A stretch of DNA of 64,000 nucleotides. Origin: Vanilla planifolia. Taxonomy: Eukaryota; Streptophyta; Magnoliopsida; Asparagales; Orchidaceae. The notes under the pieces are model-generated. The model made no database searches, was not told the origin of the DNA, and saw nothing but the letters and a program-made list of their open reading frames with translations. A program made the position numbers and the translations under genes. Location of the stretch: contig CM043865.1 of NCBI GenBank assembly GCA_023846275.1, forward strand, positions 8,792,068 to 8,856,067. Direction: 5' to 3'. This document shows positions 51,601 through 62,564 of this stretch, piece by piece; positions within the stretch are counted from its first letter, which is position 1; each line of letters opens with the position of its first letter.

Positions 51601-54600
51601 GCATGATAGAATTGAAAGCTCTATAGTTGGTAGAATGAGTAGTAGACATGACTTTTTGGTGTCTTAAGTAAAAACTTTATTGCTTATAAGAATAAGTTAA
51701 GGAAATGACTTCAAGGTTAAAATGATAATTATAATCTTTTTTTATAGTAGAGATTGTTAGAAATTTTGAGGATAAAATTCTTATAAGTATTTGTAACATC
51801 CCAAATATGGGGGTAAATAATTTTAACAAATTTAAAATAGAGATATTGAAATAAAAATATTATAAAGTATTGAGAGAGGAATGATAAAATTTAAGAAATA
51901 ACCATGGTTTTGATTGAGAAAATAATTACTAGAATTATGAAATTTTTTTTGAAAAAGGATTGTATGATTCAATAGCAACAAATCGTATGGTACAATATGC
52001 AATGACAACTTAACGAAGATCATTGTTCAATGCGATATGTGAAATCGTATAGTATGATAAAATAAAAAGCGAAAACTGAATGAGATTGTTTGGTATGATA
52101 AGGGTCATCGTTTTCGTATGATGTTATAGTAAAAAGTGGCATCATTTATATGGGTCGAATTAGTTTGATAGGCTAAGGATGAAAGAATTGGAACGTATAG
52201 TATGATAGAGGTATGACATACAGTACATTCATGTAATAGAAAATGATGTTAAGGTGTAATGTTTATGAGTTAATAAGATGAGATTACATTGTTCTAGTAT
52301 GTAACAAAATTGTATCAATATAATAAAGTGTTGTGAGTGCTTCACCATGTTGGGTTGGAGTAGTCTCGTAGTTTAATAGTTTTACTGTAAAGTGTGACCA
52401 TATAGTATCTTATGATATGATCAAATAAGTGAGATAATGAACTTGAGAGAAGTGTGAGTAAACACAAAAGTGAGCTAAAGATTGTGCAAAACAATTTGGC
52501 CATCATACTAGGTCATTAATTTATAAGAACAAATAATTGGTAAAGACAATACATTAGCATATATTACAAAAGAAACAAATGTATAGTATGATCAATTTGA
52601 GGAGGAAAAATTAAGTTCAAATAGTTGAGTAACGTATGGACAAATCATACAATACGATAAGTATTAATATATAAGTACAATTTGGTGCATAATAAGCACA
52701 ATACAAGGGAATTGTCGAGTTTCGACGTAAGAATGAAGATATATCGTATAGTAAGCAAGTATTAATAGTACAATCAAATAAATTGAGAGTTTAAAGTCAC
52801 TTGACTATTGTACAATCACGTTTATATCATTGAATAAGTATGAAAGAGTGTAAAACCTAACATCTGGTTATATATTTATGACAAGAAAAACATGTTAGTA
52901 CGACAATGTATATTCAGTGTGAATATATAAAAGTATTAGATCGTACAATACAACAAAGTATATTGTATCATACTTTCACATGGAAGAAAATGAAGTGAAC
53001 TATAATGTGAAAGTATTCAAGGAGATTTATCTTAGACTAATCCTACAATATGATAAACTAATCGCATCAATATGATCATGACATAAGAGCATAATGTATA
53101 GGACTTTCGTTGGTTATGAATTAGAAAAGAGATACATGGAGTTAATCTGACTAATTTTACAAGTAACATGGTGTGGTACGACGTTAAGAGAGCATTTGAA
53201 AATAGTCAGCTGAACGGTGTCGTAACATACCATAATAAAAAAACATATAATACAATAATATGAAAACTAGTATCATACCAAAATCATTTACATGACATTA
53301 GAGAAATAAGAGTATCATATTAATACAATAGTGAGAACATAATAGTACAATAAGGAGAAATTAAGATAGATTTTTGTAAGGTTAAGAATCGTATGGTATG
53401 ATTAATGTGATCATACTTGAACAATTAATCGGAACTGAGCATATCTTAAAACTCAAAACATCAAATGATTAAGAAAACCGTTATTGGGACGAGTTTAATT
53501 GATGAAAAATTTTTAGAAATAAGAGGATAGGTCAAAAGGCATTCATATGAAAGGGATACAACTGGTAGTAGCATTTGAAAGGTCGACAATGTAGAAAATC
53601 ATAGGATCAAGTATAAAAAAATAAGCTGACTGTGATTCAGAGAGTTTTATTTTAAGGAATTTGAAAGGTTCAACACTCAGTCATAATCAATAAAGAAAAG
53701 ATGAGAGTAAGTAAAGGCATTTTCAAAAGATTTGTAAATGAGTTGTGTATTAGACAAAAGCAAAACAGAGAGAAAATTCTCTCGACTACTGTAACAAAAT
53801 AGTCTAAACTTGTTGGGACCACAACACAGATTTGTAAGGTTGATAGATCTTGCACCTATGTATATATGTTTGATGCAATATGTAATGTTAAATTAGAAAC
53901 CTTAAAAGATATGCAAAGATATTGTATGAAAGATGTTTGTTAACATTGATTTCAATAATATATTATTATCAATTGGAGGTTGCATGCATAGGCAAAACTT
54001 GTACCTATATTTATGTACATGCTTGCTTGCAAATTGTAAGTTGGCGGTTTTGATGATTGATAAAGTATTAAGTTAAAGATACATTAATAGGCAAGATTTG
54101 CATAAGAGATAATGTTTTATGCTTGATGCTTGTAGAAATGTATATCAAGAGATGATCAAGAAGGGAATCTATTGAGGATGTTATGTAGCAATTGTTTTTA
54201 TAATGTGATCTTATATTTATTTGTGTTATTTGAGTATATTTGATGTGTTGTTTTGATTACAAGTTCTTTTATTTTTATAATTATATGATAATGTTTATAA
54301 AATGCACATGTAAAATGAAGTGTAATTGTAATAGTGGTCACAAGAGAAAGGAAAAAAATAAAAAAAGAAAAATGCTATTTGTGATAATACTAATAAAAAT
54401 AAGAAATATGAAAAGAGAAGAAGTGTGGGCTTGGTGAAGGGAAAGTAATATTTAAATGAAAAGATGATTGGTTATCCAAAGTTGTGGTTCTATTTTAGAA
54501 TAATATATTTCAGAGATGAGTCAAAGAAGCCAATTATCTAGACTGTTGAAGTTGGAATGACATTTTCTAAACATGTTCAATTTGTTTATAAAAATGATCA

Positions 54601-57600
54601 TTTTCTTCTATTAATTCTTAAAAATCTATAAAAGAAAAAATAAATAAAAACTTATGAATGCTCTAATGATAAATGTGATAAAAGTTTCACATAATAATTA
54701 CCTTTTCATTATTTGCTCTTGTATCTTATTGTAATGTTATAAATAACTATCTTTGTGGTTACCGAAATAATTTATTTCTTTATATTTATTTATTTATATT
54801 TATCATTGAATTAGTGTTAGTTGGCTCGTGTTTATTTTAGCCTAATACTTTTAGATCAAAAAAGATATTTCATGGGACTATTTGGATAAAGTGAGCACTA
54901 ATATATGATAATTTAAATAATACTACAATTATTATTAGTTGTGTGATTTTTATGTTTATTTTATTTGAATGAAAAGGTTATGTAAAATATTTGTTAATTA
55001 TTGATATTGTATGTATATATACATTTTTAAAAATATAAATTGCTTGCTGCTTCCACTTGATAGTAAAGTATGCTTTTGCTCGTTTTCAAAAGGATAAAGG
55101 TTTATTTTCACTTTAGTTTTTATAAAATACAAAGAATAATTCGCCTAAAAAATGTTAAGAGAAAAGAGTTAAAATTAGATGCCGTGGCAACAAAATTCGG
55201 GAAGACCGGTGAAAGGTTGCCACAATTGTAGCCCAGATTTGATATTATATAAAATATTTCAGTTTTATGGCTCTTTGATTATGTATTTTTATATTTGATA
55301 GATTATTCATGTAGGTAATTAGTAGGCTAATTTTTCTCTTATTACTTGATGGATTTTTATCTATAAAAGAGAATATATACTATAATTTTAAGGTAGTGAA
55401 ATAAAATTTAACTTTATTAAATTCCTCAAGATGTGATTAATAAGTGTTTAACAAATTTGCGGAATTGCTGGGTTGCAGTTCATACACAAATTGGGATTCC
55501 ATGTTTTGGTAGAACTTGCATGTAATGATTGGAACATTGGATTACTTTGATTGAATCATTCAACAACTCTTTAGATCATTTAATGCCTCTTGGACTAGAT
55601 CTTGGTAGAATCTAATTTTTTGATCTTGTGTTGATTGGATTATATTATCTTTGTTGGACCACTTGATAACCTATCAGATCATTAGATTTTTCAAATGAAT
55701 TGTACATTTTGAGAAGTATTGTAATCATAGGATTTATCTAAATTTGGTTATGTAATTGTGGGTTGTTTTATTTTATGTGCCATTACAAATGAACCTTTAG
55801 GGATTGCAAACATTGTCCTTTTTTTGGTGAAATTTTGGTTTGGTTCAATGGAGGATGCAACAAAGGATGGAGTGTATCCATAATTTCTTGCATGGAACTG
55901 TTGAGAGGGTATTTGTATCTTTATCTCTTATTGCTTTTCTTACATTCCTTGTTGAGATTTATCCACATTGTTTACCTGTAGAGAACTTGATTTTGTCAAA
56001 GCTCTGAGTCTCTTTTGCATTTGTTTTACATCAATCCTATGTTAATTCAGTTTAGATAATTCTATTGCATTGGAATCACGTTCTTTTTTTTTCCTCAAAA
56101 GTGGAATAACATTCTAATGCTTAAGCACTTGCCCAGGATTAGAATCACTAAAACCTGATAAAATATTGATTTATTTGTTGATCTTATTGTGGGTTGCTAG
56201 TTAAAAGTGAGATTGTGTATTGGAAGATTTCGATTTGTATTTGCGTTTCATCTTACTTCTATGTGATATGGTTAGTCTTTCAAAAAGCCAGTTTTAGGGC
56301 TTTGCACATTTGACTGCAACATTTGACATCTCTCTTGAGTTCTGTGCATCAAAACATGCGAATCAGGTAACAGAGGCAACCCATTAGGAGGCCTTCGTGA
56401 ATGTGGTATTATCAGCATGAACTATCTGTGCATCCTTAACCTGTGGTTCATGATGTTGGTGGTAGCCACGTACTGCCCCAATATTGATAAATATTCTCCA
56501 CACAGTTGATACACCTTATTCTTTTTAAATAGAGTTCCAGAAATGCATAAGACAGGCTCAATCCCAAAAATACTGGAATTACCTGAGATTATGAAAAACA
56601 TTATGGTTCATGCTGATGCTTATAAAGCAGAAGTTTATATGGTTGAGATGAATTAGAGGATCTACTTAGGTTTGAAAGGACCACTGGCTAGCATAGATTT
56701 GGTTTAAAGGGTATATTAATGTGCACCATGGGTTACTGCTGTGAGGAATCTTCTATTTGAAGAGGGAAGCATAATTATTCAAATGGGGAATGATGCCAAG
56801 TTGAAAATTAATGTGGTCAAAACTGTGTTAAAGGTTGTTATAAAGTCTTTGCTGTACTTATAGTATTATTTATTATAGCCTCAGCTAAGAAGTACCATAG
56901 AGATGTGGCATTAAAACAAACTTTAGTTAGATGTAGTTGAGTAATGAAATTAAATTAATGCCTGTAGAATTTAGATTGGAGTGAATCTGACATATATCCT
57001 GAAGTCTATTTGGATGGTAGGGCTGTTGTATGTGGGTCAGCTCTATAAATGATATTCCTTTAAGATGTCTTTTACTTTATAAGGTATTTTCTAGAAATCA
57101 TGGCCGAAATTTGATTTGGCACAGCAATGGAATGTTATGCTTAGAGGTTTATTTACTAATAGTCGAGCTAATCATTACCAAATAATTGTTTTCCTATTCA
57201 AATACCAAAGGTTTGATTTTTATAATTATTAGATTTGCTTGACTGCGGCTTCTAATTTATGCTATTCAATGAAGTGGATGTTCAAGATTTTTTTCTTCTT
57301 TTTGTAAAATAAAATGGATGGATGGTGGTGAATTTTCTAATTTGTGCTTGGAACATTGCAGGCTATTATGTGTGCACTACAATTGGTCAAGCATCAAATG
57401 TAGATATTTCTTTGATTGGTAATTATTAATCTTAGTTTCCTCCATAATCATAGTTGTCATATTATTTGCATTTCTTTTTTTTTCCTACCTTATATTTTTT
57501 TTTCAGTGTGGCTGTAAATCATATAAAGGTCCAACGGAAGAGAGCCATACTTCCATTTATCACTATTACTTGAAATTTTTTTGGGCAAATTGTAATTAGA

Positions 57601-59618
57601 TAATTTATGTATATCCAATTATTACATCACTTTGGTTCTAAAAAATAAGCAAATATATCTTTAAATTTCATGAGAGCTACATGTAGGCCACTTTTCAGCT
57701 TGGCACTATTAAATCCCATGAAAAACATTATAAATGCCTTAACATAAATGGTGCTACATGATTTGATCTTTTAATTTGTATAAATTCTAGGTCTTCTGAT
57801 CTCTCCAGCAATCTCATTGTTGCCTCCCGCCTTGGCCTCATTTGTTGCCTTTGCCATTGTTTATAACCACCACATTCATCAACTGTCGCTCTTATGCTGC
57901 AACAGTCATTTGCCACATTGTTGTTTTTGCTGCTAGTTTGTCAAGGAAGAGTTAGTTTGGTAGGGAAATAATGTCAAATAATATTTTAATAGTGTTATAA
58001 CTATGAGGATTATTTGTAGCTTTTAAAAAATTAAATAATCTATCTATTTGTTTTCCAAGCTAGGCCTACTATCAGGAATTTTTCTATAATTTACCTTATT
58101 TTCAATTATATACAACGCACTTGAAAAGATTAAGATTGGAGGTTCTCTTCTAATTTGGCATTACTAGTGAAATTCTTGTTTGTTTACTCAAATGTCTTTC
58201 TTGGCTTATTTACATGTGATTATGTGGATCTATATTTTTACAAATGGTTTTCCTTGTAGCTACTCATGTTTAATGGGATTAAGATTTGTTATTTTTATAT
58301 TATTCTTGCTTCGGTATCTGCATTCCCATTTTTCCATGTGATTTTTAAGAATCACTGTTTTTCTTCTAGTGGTTATTTTTCATTGATGGTTTATTTCTTC
58401 TTGTACTTCGATGCACATAAAATACAAATTATATCTCTCTTGATTGATAAATGTTTGAAATGAATTAATCTTTAGGTTTGCATTGTTGTAAGAGGGACAT
58501 ACTTAAATTTAAGTAAAATCATAAGTATCCATTTTCATGTAAAATCTCTCTCTCTTCACCTTGGCCATATATTAATCTTGTCTTATGCTGTAGATTTTTT
58601 TAGAAAAATAAAATCAAACAAAAATAGCCAACAGAAAGAAAATATTTAGTGGAAAAATTTTGTGCCCTGTTTGAAATTCATATGTGTCCCTTTTATGATA
58701 TGATGTATTTATAGATCATAGAACCTTATTTTGAAAACTTGTTAACTATGTGCTCTAAATATGACAAGAAAATAAAACAAAGGATTGTTAGCTTTATAAG
58801 AAAGATGAGCTGATAAAGCAGAAAGTTGTTCATCTTGAAGCCTAAGAAAGTAAAATTTTAAAAGTGCCTTGCTGGATTAGTGTGGGCCCATATTATGTTT
58901 GCCTTCACTTACCATTATGATAGGGGATATATCCCACAAAAAAGATATGAAGTAAATAAAGTCAAGCTTATTGGATAAGGTTAGAAATTGGTTTTTTACT
59001 ACTATATTTCTAACATGACTTGGAACACTTTATAGAAATGTAAGAAGAAACCTTCACTTAGGTGATCTAGAATGGCAAGGATATGATGGGCTATCACTAT
59101 GATTAGGATAGTGAATCGAGGACATTTGATGTTTTATTTAATCTACTTTCAATTAAGGAATTTGTTTTTTACAAATTTTTTGAGCATCATAATCAAAACT
59201 CAATCTTTCAAATTCTACTCTCATTTCGCATTCTTTCTTCAAATATAATAATCATGCGCATGTATACACAAACATGTATATGTTTATACATACACAAATA
59301 TAAACACACTCTGAAGCTTAAGTTTCGGGCATATTGTTTGTTATCTTGTGTAGTATCCCCATGGTCTTAAATTTCTACTTAGGTGCTTTTTCTTAGTAAA
59401 AGCTTCTCTTGGTTGCTATAATTATGATAATTCTTTATTTTACGTTTCTTATGTGATATATTTACTTGCATAATACAATACCTTACAATTTTCAAATCAT
59501 GCTATTGGCAGAAAAAGAAAATCCAAAAAAAGGTGTCATTTTGAAAATGTTTTCTAGTGGTGCCAAGGAGAATTGTTCATTGTCAGTCACAATCATATGT
59601 GATGCAAACAATGTTGAA
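36440..59618 (+). CDS. MRH/Atg27-like receptor protein, exons 1-6 (3' part outside window)
   Basis: join(36440-36627, 43333-43375, 43623-43676, 45637-45700, 57362-57418, 59512-59618...), 171 codons so far. All five complete introns are GT-AG and the phases close without a stop. It encodes a secretory protein: signal peptide (about 1-30), then a cysteine-rich lumenal region with CDFSV (32), WYQLCDQMIFN (75-85), CLNCQDCGGPLQCGMEC (91-107) and GGYYVC (116-121). The cysteine spacing and glutamine/tyrosine positions fit a mannose-6-phosphate-receptor homology domain as in plant proteins annotated Atg27-like or CI-M6PR-like, which are Golgi/endosome type I membrane proteins. Family call is from memory. 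The end of the domain, membrane helix and tail are missing; 59619-64000 is intron with retroelements. Exons are intact, so the gene is probably live. Confidence 0.8.
36628..38800 (+). other. Receptor-like gene intron 1, first part
   Basis: AT-rich intron sequence with a local duplication near 37000-37250, otherwise no recognised element. Confidence 0.6.
36990..37250 (+). repeat. Diverged tandem duplication, 130 bp unit
   Basis: GGTAAAAGTAAGATTTATGAA occurs at 37027 and 37157, each followed at similar distance by an ATAAGATTRCACAAAA block (about 37099 and 37227). Confidence 0.75.
38810..39430. other. GC-raised island in intron 1, unidentified
   Basis: About 600 bases with visibly higher GC and many GCATGC/TGCATG words, between very AT-rich flanks. 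The plus strand has an open frame 39080-39424 (114 codons) and the minus strand one of similar length; neither shows a domain I know. It may be a retroelement piece or a captured gene fragment. Confidence 0.4.
39990..40838 (-). mobile_element. Copia gag remnant, minus strand
   Basis: On the minus strand, with stops: ALNANKFNRIMN (about 40490-40525), KIWMELEVTYERTT (about 40425-40470), KESKVNFLM-EYELFHMN (about 40360-40415) and NMFTRF (about 40335). This is the UBN2/gag polyprotein pattern of Ty1/copia elements. The downstream lysine-rich stretch (40040-40230) is the zinc-knuckle-side linker. The element is cut off to the left. Confidence 0.8.
40839..40851 (-). other. Copia primer-binding site
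   Basis: Minus-strand TTAGTATTAGAGC, two transitions away from TTGGTATCAGAGC, directly next to the LTR edge at 40852. Confidence 0.7.
40852..41450 (-). mobile_element. 5' LTR of the minus-strand copia remnant
   Basis: Edge TGTAAAG at 40852, G-rich block GGAAGGGGGTGAATTGTG 32-49 bases in, and AATTTTTAGGTGGTTTGGTAAAACC...CTACATCC near 41267-41310. Same family as the LTRs at 20344 and 24901. The right border is unresolved. Confidence 0.65.
41451..43332 (+). other. Receptor-like gene intron 1, last part
   Basis: Intron sequence with a pyrimidine-rich, GC-raised patch at 42240-42480 and a pair of 16-base direct repeats (42050-42065, 43304-43319). The open frame 42268-42480 shows no domain. Confidence 0.5.
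43333..43375 (+). CDS. Receptor-like gene exon 2 (43 bp)
   Basis: Encodes FYKVAVNDTLLWYQ after completing a glycine codon. Acceptor TTATAG at 43332, donor GTTAGT at 43376. Contains an NDT glycosylation sequon. Confidence 0.85.
43623..43676 (+). CDS. Receptor-like gene exon 3 (54 bp)
   Basis: Eighteen codons, LCDQMIFNHGQPRCLNCQ, phase 0 on both sides. Acceptor GAACAG, donor GTAATT. Confidence 0.87.
43677..45636 (+). other. Receptor-like gene intron 3
   Basis: 1960 bp, no element recognised. Increasingly AT-rich in 44880-45200. Confidence 0.7.
45637..45700 (+). CDS. Receptor-like gene exon 4 (64 bp)
   Basis: Encodes DCGGPLQCGMECGALVANN plus IG and one base of the next glycine codon. Acceptor GGGCAG, donor GTATTT. 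The density of cysteines supports a disulfide-rich lumenal fold. Confidence 0.88.
45866..45930 (+). repeat. Purine (GA-rich) tract
   Basis: About 65 bases almost only G and A, near the start of intron 4. Confidence 0.85.
46200..48517 (+). mobile_element. Gypsy pol remnant in intron 4
   Basis: Plus-strand, heavily stopped: linker and RT start at about 46520-46790 (FIKETLS, TPKKEY, DKITNKY, IPRL-DMLDII), YFDD region lost, an RNase H-proximal block near 47450-47650 (IMDSLKKKSLE), and integrase near 48370-48510 (VSNRDAKFISYF, then QQTNEQIEV). The sequence stops abruptly at 48517 where LTR-like DNA begins. Confidence 0.75.
46901..47296 (+). repeat. 198-bp tandem duplication in gypsy RT
   Basis: Two adjacent copies (46901-47098 and 47099-47296) almost identical, for example GGACAATTGACTGCATCTAA at 46904 and 47102. 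The unit is 66 codons of RT. Much younger than the surrounding decay. Confidence 0.93.
48519..49598 (+). mobile_element. LTR with TATA box and Tat-type primer site
   Basis: About 1.08 kb, GC-raised in its second half. TATAAAAGG at 48621-48629. It ends CA at 49597-49598, followed by TTGGCACCATCTGGG (49599-49613), close to the TTGGCGCCGTCTGTGGG primer site of some plant gypsy (Tat-type) elements. The first 170 bases recur at 55262-55430. Inserted within the gypsy integrase remnant. Confidence 0.6.
49213..49620 (+). repeat. About 191-195 bp tandem duplication across the LTR end
   Basis: CACAGTCTCGACCTCGTATT at 49242 and CACAGTCTCAACCTCATATT at 49433; TTGGCAC at 49404 and 49599. The duplicated unit contains the LTR end and the primer-site-like sequence, so there are two candidate LTR/primer junctions. 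Confidence 0.8.
49620..50900. other. Intron 4 retroelement interior, unresolved
   Basis: Purine-rich plus strand like a retroelement leader or gag region, but no motif readable. Confidence 0.35.
50930..51791 (+). mobile_element. Del/Tekay-like gypsy interior, internally deleted
   Basis: A gag zinc-knuckle region at 50965-51060 reads CAICEKMHKGEC then CLCCNKF-HIAQN, the double knuckle typical of Del/Tekay gag. A second knuckle-like block CHTYKNLGHYVKEYP is near 51210-51255. At 51763-51791 TTTTGAGGATAAAATTC precedes the LTR, matching the usual end of the polyprotein in this lineage. The protease to integrase region is missing, so this is a deletion derivative. Confidence 0.6.
51792..55165 (+). 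mobile_element. Long gypsy LTR with clustered short motif
   Basis: Starts TGTAACATCCC. The part 53420-54910 is colinear with 33160-34800. 51960-53410 carries many copies of a short palindrome-like motif, described separately. The right end is not defined; around 55165 the composition changes. Confidence 0.6.
51970..53405 (+). repeat. Dispersed CGTATAGTATGAT-like motifs
   Basis: At least twelve variants of TCGTATRGTAYGAT or its reverse complement, for example at about 51985, 52048, 52194, 52570, 52646, 52744, 52939, 53389. Spacing is irregular, so it is not a simple tandem array. Confidence 0.7.
55262..55435 (+). repeat. Second copy of the LTR start seen at 48521
   Basis: GTTTTATGGCTYTYTGATT, TTTGATAGATTATTYATGTAGGTAATT and TATAAAAGRGAATRYATA blocks match 48521-48690 in order. 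It could be the partner LTR or a truncated independent copy. Confidence 0.7.
55436..57361 (+). other. Receptor-like gene intron 4, last part
   Basis: Intron sequence without recognised element, ending in the exon 5 acceptor. Confidence 0.55.
57362..57418 (+). CDS. Receptor-like gene exon 5 (57 bp)
   Basis: Encodes YYVCTTIGQASNVDISLI between two split codons. Acceptor TTGCAG, donor GTAATT. It is separated from exon 4 by an 11.7 kb intron, yet the phase matches exactly. Confidence 0.85.
57419..59511 (+). other. Receptor-like gene intron 5
   Basis: 2093 bp. A GC-raised pyrimidine-rich patch lies at 57770-57960; no domain in any frame. No retroelement motif recognised. Confidence 0.6.
59512..59618 (+). 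CDS. Receptor-like gene exon 6 (107 bp)
   Basis: Encodes KENPKKGVILKMF, then SSGAKENCSLSVTIICD and ANNVE. Acceptor TTGGCAG, donor GTATGT at 59619. The CSLSV..IIC pattern is the usual beta strand pair near the end of MRH domains. Ends in phase 0. The next exon was not found before 64000. Confidence 0.85.
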
Positions 59619-60119
59619 GTATGTATTTTAGTTCCTTTTTTTATCACTTTAGTAGTTGGTTTTTTTGATTTTCATGTATTCCATTAAGATATTTATTTTC
59701 ATTGTCTACTTTAGAATAGTAGTAGATTATCTTCAAGTGTTTTATTGTTTTTTTTCAATATTATAAATGTTGATGAACATTCTATAGTGAATTTGATTAT
59801 GTACTCATCATTATTCAACAAGTTGTATGATGGCTATTTTCATGTCTCATTTATTATTTATTATAATTATTCACTAACAATGAACTAAAATCAGAGCATA
59901 ACAACAAAAACAAATACCAACAAAAGACGATGATGAAAAAACAATTGATTATCTTTTAGTACTTGCTTTTTTCGATGTTGAATCATAATTGATTTCTTTT
60001 GAGAAGTTATATCTGGTTGAATTTCTATTCCTTTTGTATCATATTTAATAATATGTTATGGAACAGAGATATTTTTGCAAGAATGGTACATAAAAATATC
60101 ATATATTTTAGTGAATTGC

Positions 60120-62300
60120 ATCAATAAAGAAATTTTGTAACTTGCCCTGCTCTCTCAATCTAGAAAGGATCAATATACTTGAATTTTAATTTTCCTTTTT
60201 TATTGAATCTAGAAACACTTTTCAAAAGAGCTAACTTTGATGAAAACATAATCTTCATTCTAAAATTCAATATTCATATATTTATTATCAAAATATTTCT
60301 TGTCTTTCTTGTGTAGCTTGAATTATTTGTTTAATTAATTTTACTTTTTCTGTAGTATCGTCAACAAAATGAGACAATTTTTTTCTTTGCTTTTAAACTA
60401 TCATAATAGAGATTGTTATTTTCTTTCATAAAGAGTTTAATAAGAAGCTATCCCAATACTATATTGATAGTTGTTATTATATAAGTTTAACTAAATTTAG
60501 ATGATTCTTTCAATCTCTTTCAAAATTCAAATACTTTATCTTATCAGATATTTTAAATCTTTAATCGAATGTTCTGATGGGCCATCTGTTTGTTAGTGGA
60601 AAGCTATACTAAATTTTAATTGCATACGAAAAGCTTGAGGTACTTTTTTTAAAAATGAGATATAAATTTTAAATCCCTGTTTGATATATTTTATTTTAGT
60701 ATACTATATAATTCCATAATTTGTTGTAAATAGACTTGAGCTAGCTTTTCTACTGAATATTACTTTTATTTTTGAGAATTGTTTAGATTTGGCTAATTTG
60801 TCAATCATTACCAATATAAAATCATACTTTGCCAATTATCTAAGCAACCCAACTATAAAGTCTATTACTATAATTTCTTATTTCCACTCATGAATGGGCA
60901 AAGATTATAATAACTCATTAAATTTTTGTTGTTCTCATTTTTGTTGATAGATCAGACATTTTTTAACTTATTATGTCATATTTATTTTAGGATTAGGCCA
61001 CAAAGATCTTTGTTTTACTTGATACATTTTTGTCTCATGATAAATAGTATATTTAGAATTATGAACTTCTTTAAATAATAATTGTTTTAATTGCTAATGA
61101 TTAGAAATTTATAAATAATATTAAAAATATCAAAACATCATTTTCATCTAAAATAAAAACAAATACCTAACTATCTTTGATTTTTTGAATTAGTTTTTTA
61201 ATATTATTCATCCTGGAATTATGAGTTTCTTTAAATAATAATTATTTCAATTACTAATGATTAGGAATGTATAAACAATATTGAAATATCAAAGCATCAT
61301 TTTCATCTAAAATAAAAGCAAATACTTAATCATCTTTGATTTTTTTTGAATTAGTTTTTTAATATTATTTATCCTAAAGTTGATCTTTTTTAATAAATTA
61401 TCAAGTCAAGCTTGATTTGCAAAAATTATATACTCTTTTATATTTCTTTTTCTAAGTCATTTCAAATGTAACCATCTCTCAATATCTTGAATCAAATTAA
61501 TTTGTGGTTTCTTGCTTAATGTATTAGCAACAATATTTGTTTTTCTTGTATCATAAGTTATTTTTAAATCATAATTTTTGATGAAATTCAACTATTTTTT
61601 TCTCTAATCTAGTTTTTTATTAAAATTATTTTTCAAATTTTGATAATATGTTTCAAATCTTGGATGAATTTCACCATTCACTCCATAGAGATAATGTCTC
61701 TAATTTGTCAAAACAAGTACAATTATTGTCAATTTTAAATCATTGCCAATTTTAGATCATGAATTATATAATTTTTTTATATAATTTCAAATGTCTGAAA
61801 GCATATGTTATTACTTTTTTAAATTGTATTATGGCATGAACCATTTTTAAAAAGATACATCATTATAAATCTAATAACTCTCAGTTGATTTAGGCAAAAT
61901 CAATATTAGAGCAAATGTTAATCTTTTTTAGCTTTTAGAAACTCTAGTCACTAGAGAAATCTCATTTAAATTTCATAGCTTTTTGAGTTAATTTTGATAA
62001 TGATGTAAAAAAATTGAAGAAAACTTTATAAAGAATTTTGATAATAGCATGCCAAATCCTAGAAACTTTTAGTCTTAGATGCATTGGTAGGTTGAGGTCA
62101 ATTTATAAGAGTTTTTATCTTTTGATGATTCACTAAAATCTTTTATGCGTTGATAACATGCCCCAAAAATGAAATTTTGAGCAATTAAAATTCACATTTA
62201 AAAAATTTAGTATACAATTGCATCTAATGCCTATAGCACTTATGTAGATACTTAACATTATTCTTTGAATATTCTAATTATCAAATTTATGGATGTTGTA
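60120..62300 (-). mobile_element. Gypsy pol remnant, minus strand
   Basis: Minus-strand order from right to left: RNase H tail and YHPGKAN-like block as YDTRKTNIVANTLSKKP (about 61500-61560), integrase YDFILVMIDKLAKS (about 60785-60830), then MQLKFSIAFH-QTDGPSEHSI (about 60560-60620). Many stops. It lies in the region expected to be intron 6 of the receptor-like gene, antisense to it. Confidence 0.8.
61050..61375. repeat. Tandem duplication, about 160 bp unit
   Basis: GAATTATGARYTTCTTTAAATAATAAT occurs at 61056 and 61216; both copies continue through TCATTTTCATCTAAAATAAAA and GAATTAGTTTTTTAATATTATT. About 90 percent alike by eye. Confidence 0.9.
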
Positions 62301-62329
62301 GATGTATTTGTTAGGTTAAATAAAGTTCA

Positions 62330-62560
62330 TATTGTATGATGTATAACGCTCTTGTTTACAAAATTTGGATGTAATAATATGAACCATACGATCGTACGTG
62401 TTTAACTTATACTTATTGCGGATCTTGAGAGAAAATAAGCTATATATTTGTACAAAATAGGTTTCGTACTAATACGATACAAATTTAAGCTCAACTCTTA
62501 GAGATTGGACAACATTCGTAGAAGACTATACCTTATACGTCTAATTTTATGCACTCAAAC
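62330..62560. repeat. Fragment with CGTAC/CGTATGAT-like motifs
   Basis: CATACGATCGTACGTG (about 62386), TTCGTACTAATACGATAC (about 62464) and TTATACGTC resemble the motif cluster in the LTR at 51970-53405. Probably an LTR fragment of a related family. Confidence 0.45.
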
Positions 62561-62564
62561 CAAG

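Noticed and set aside
59619..62000. Search for the next exon of the receptor-like gene
   Set aside because: No plus-strand stretch with suitable cysteines and splice sites was found before the gypsy and LINE remnants.
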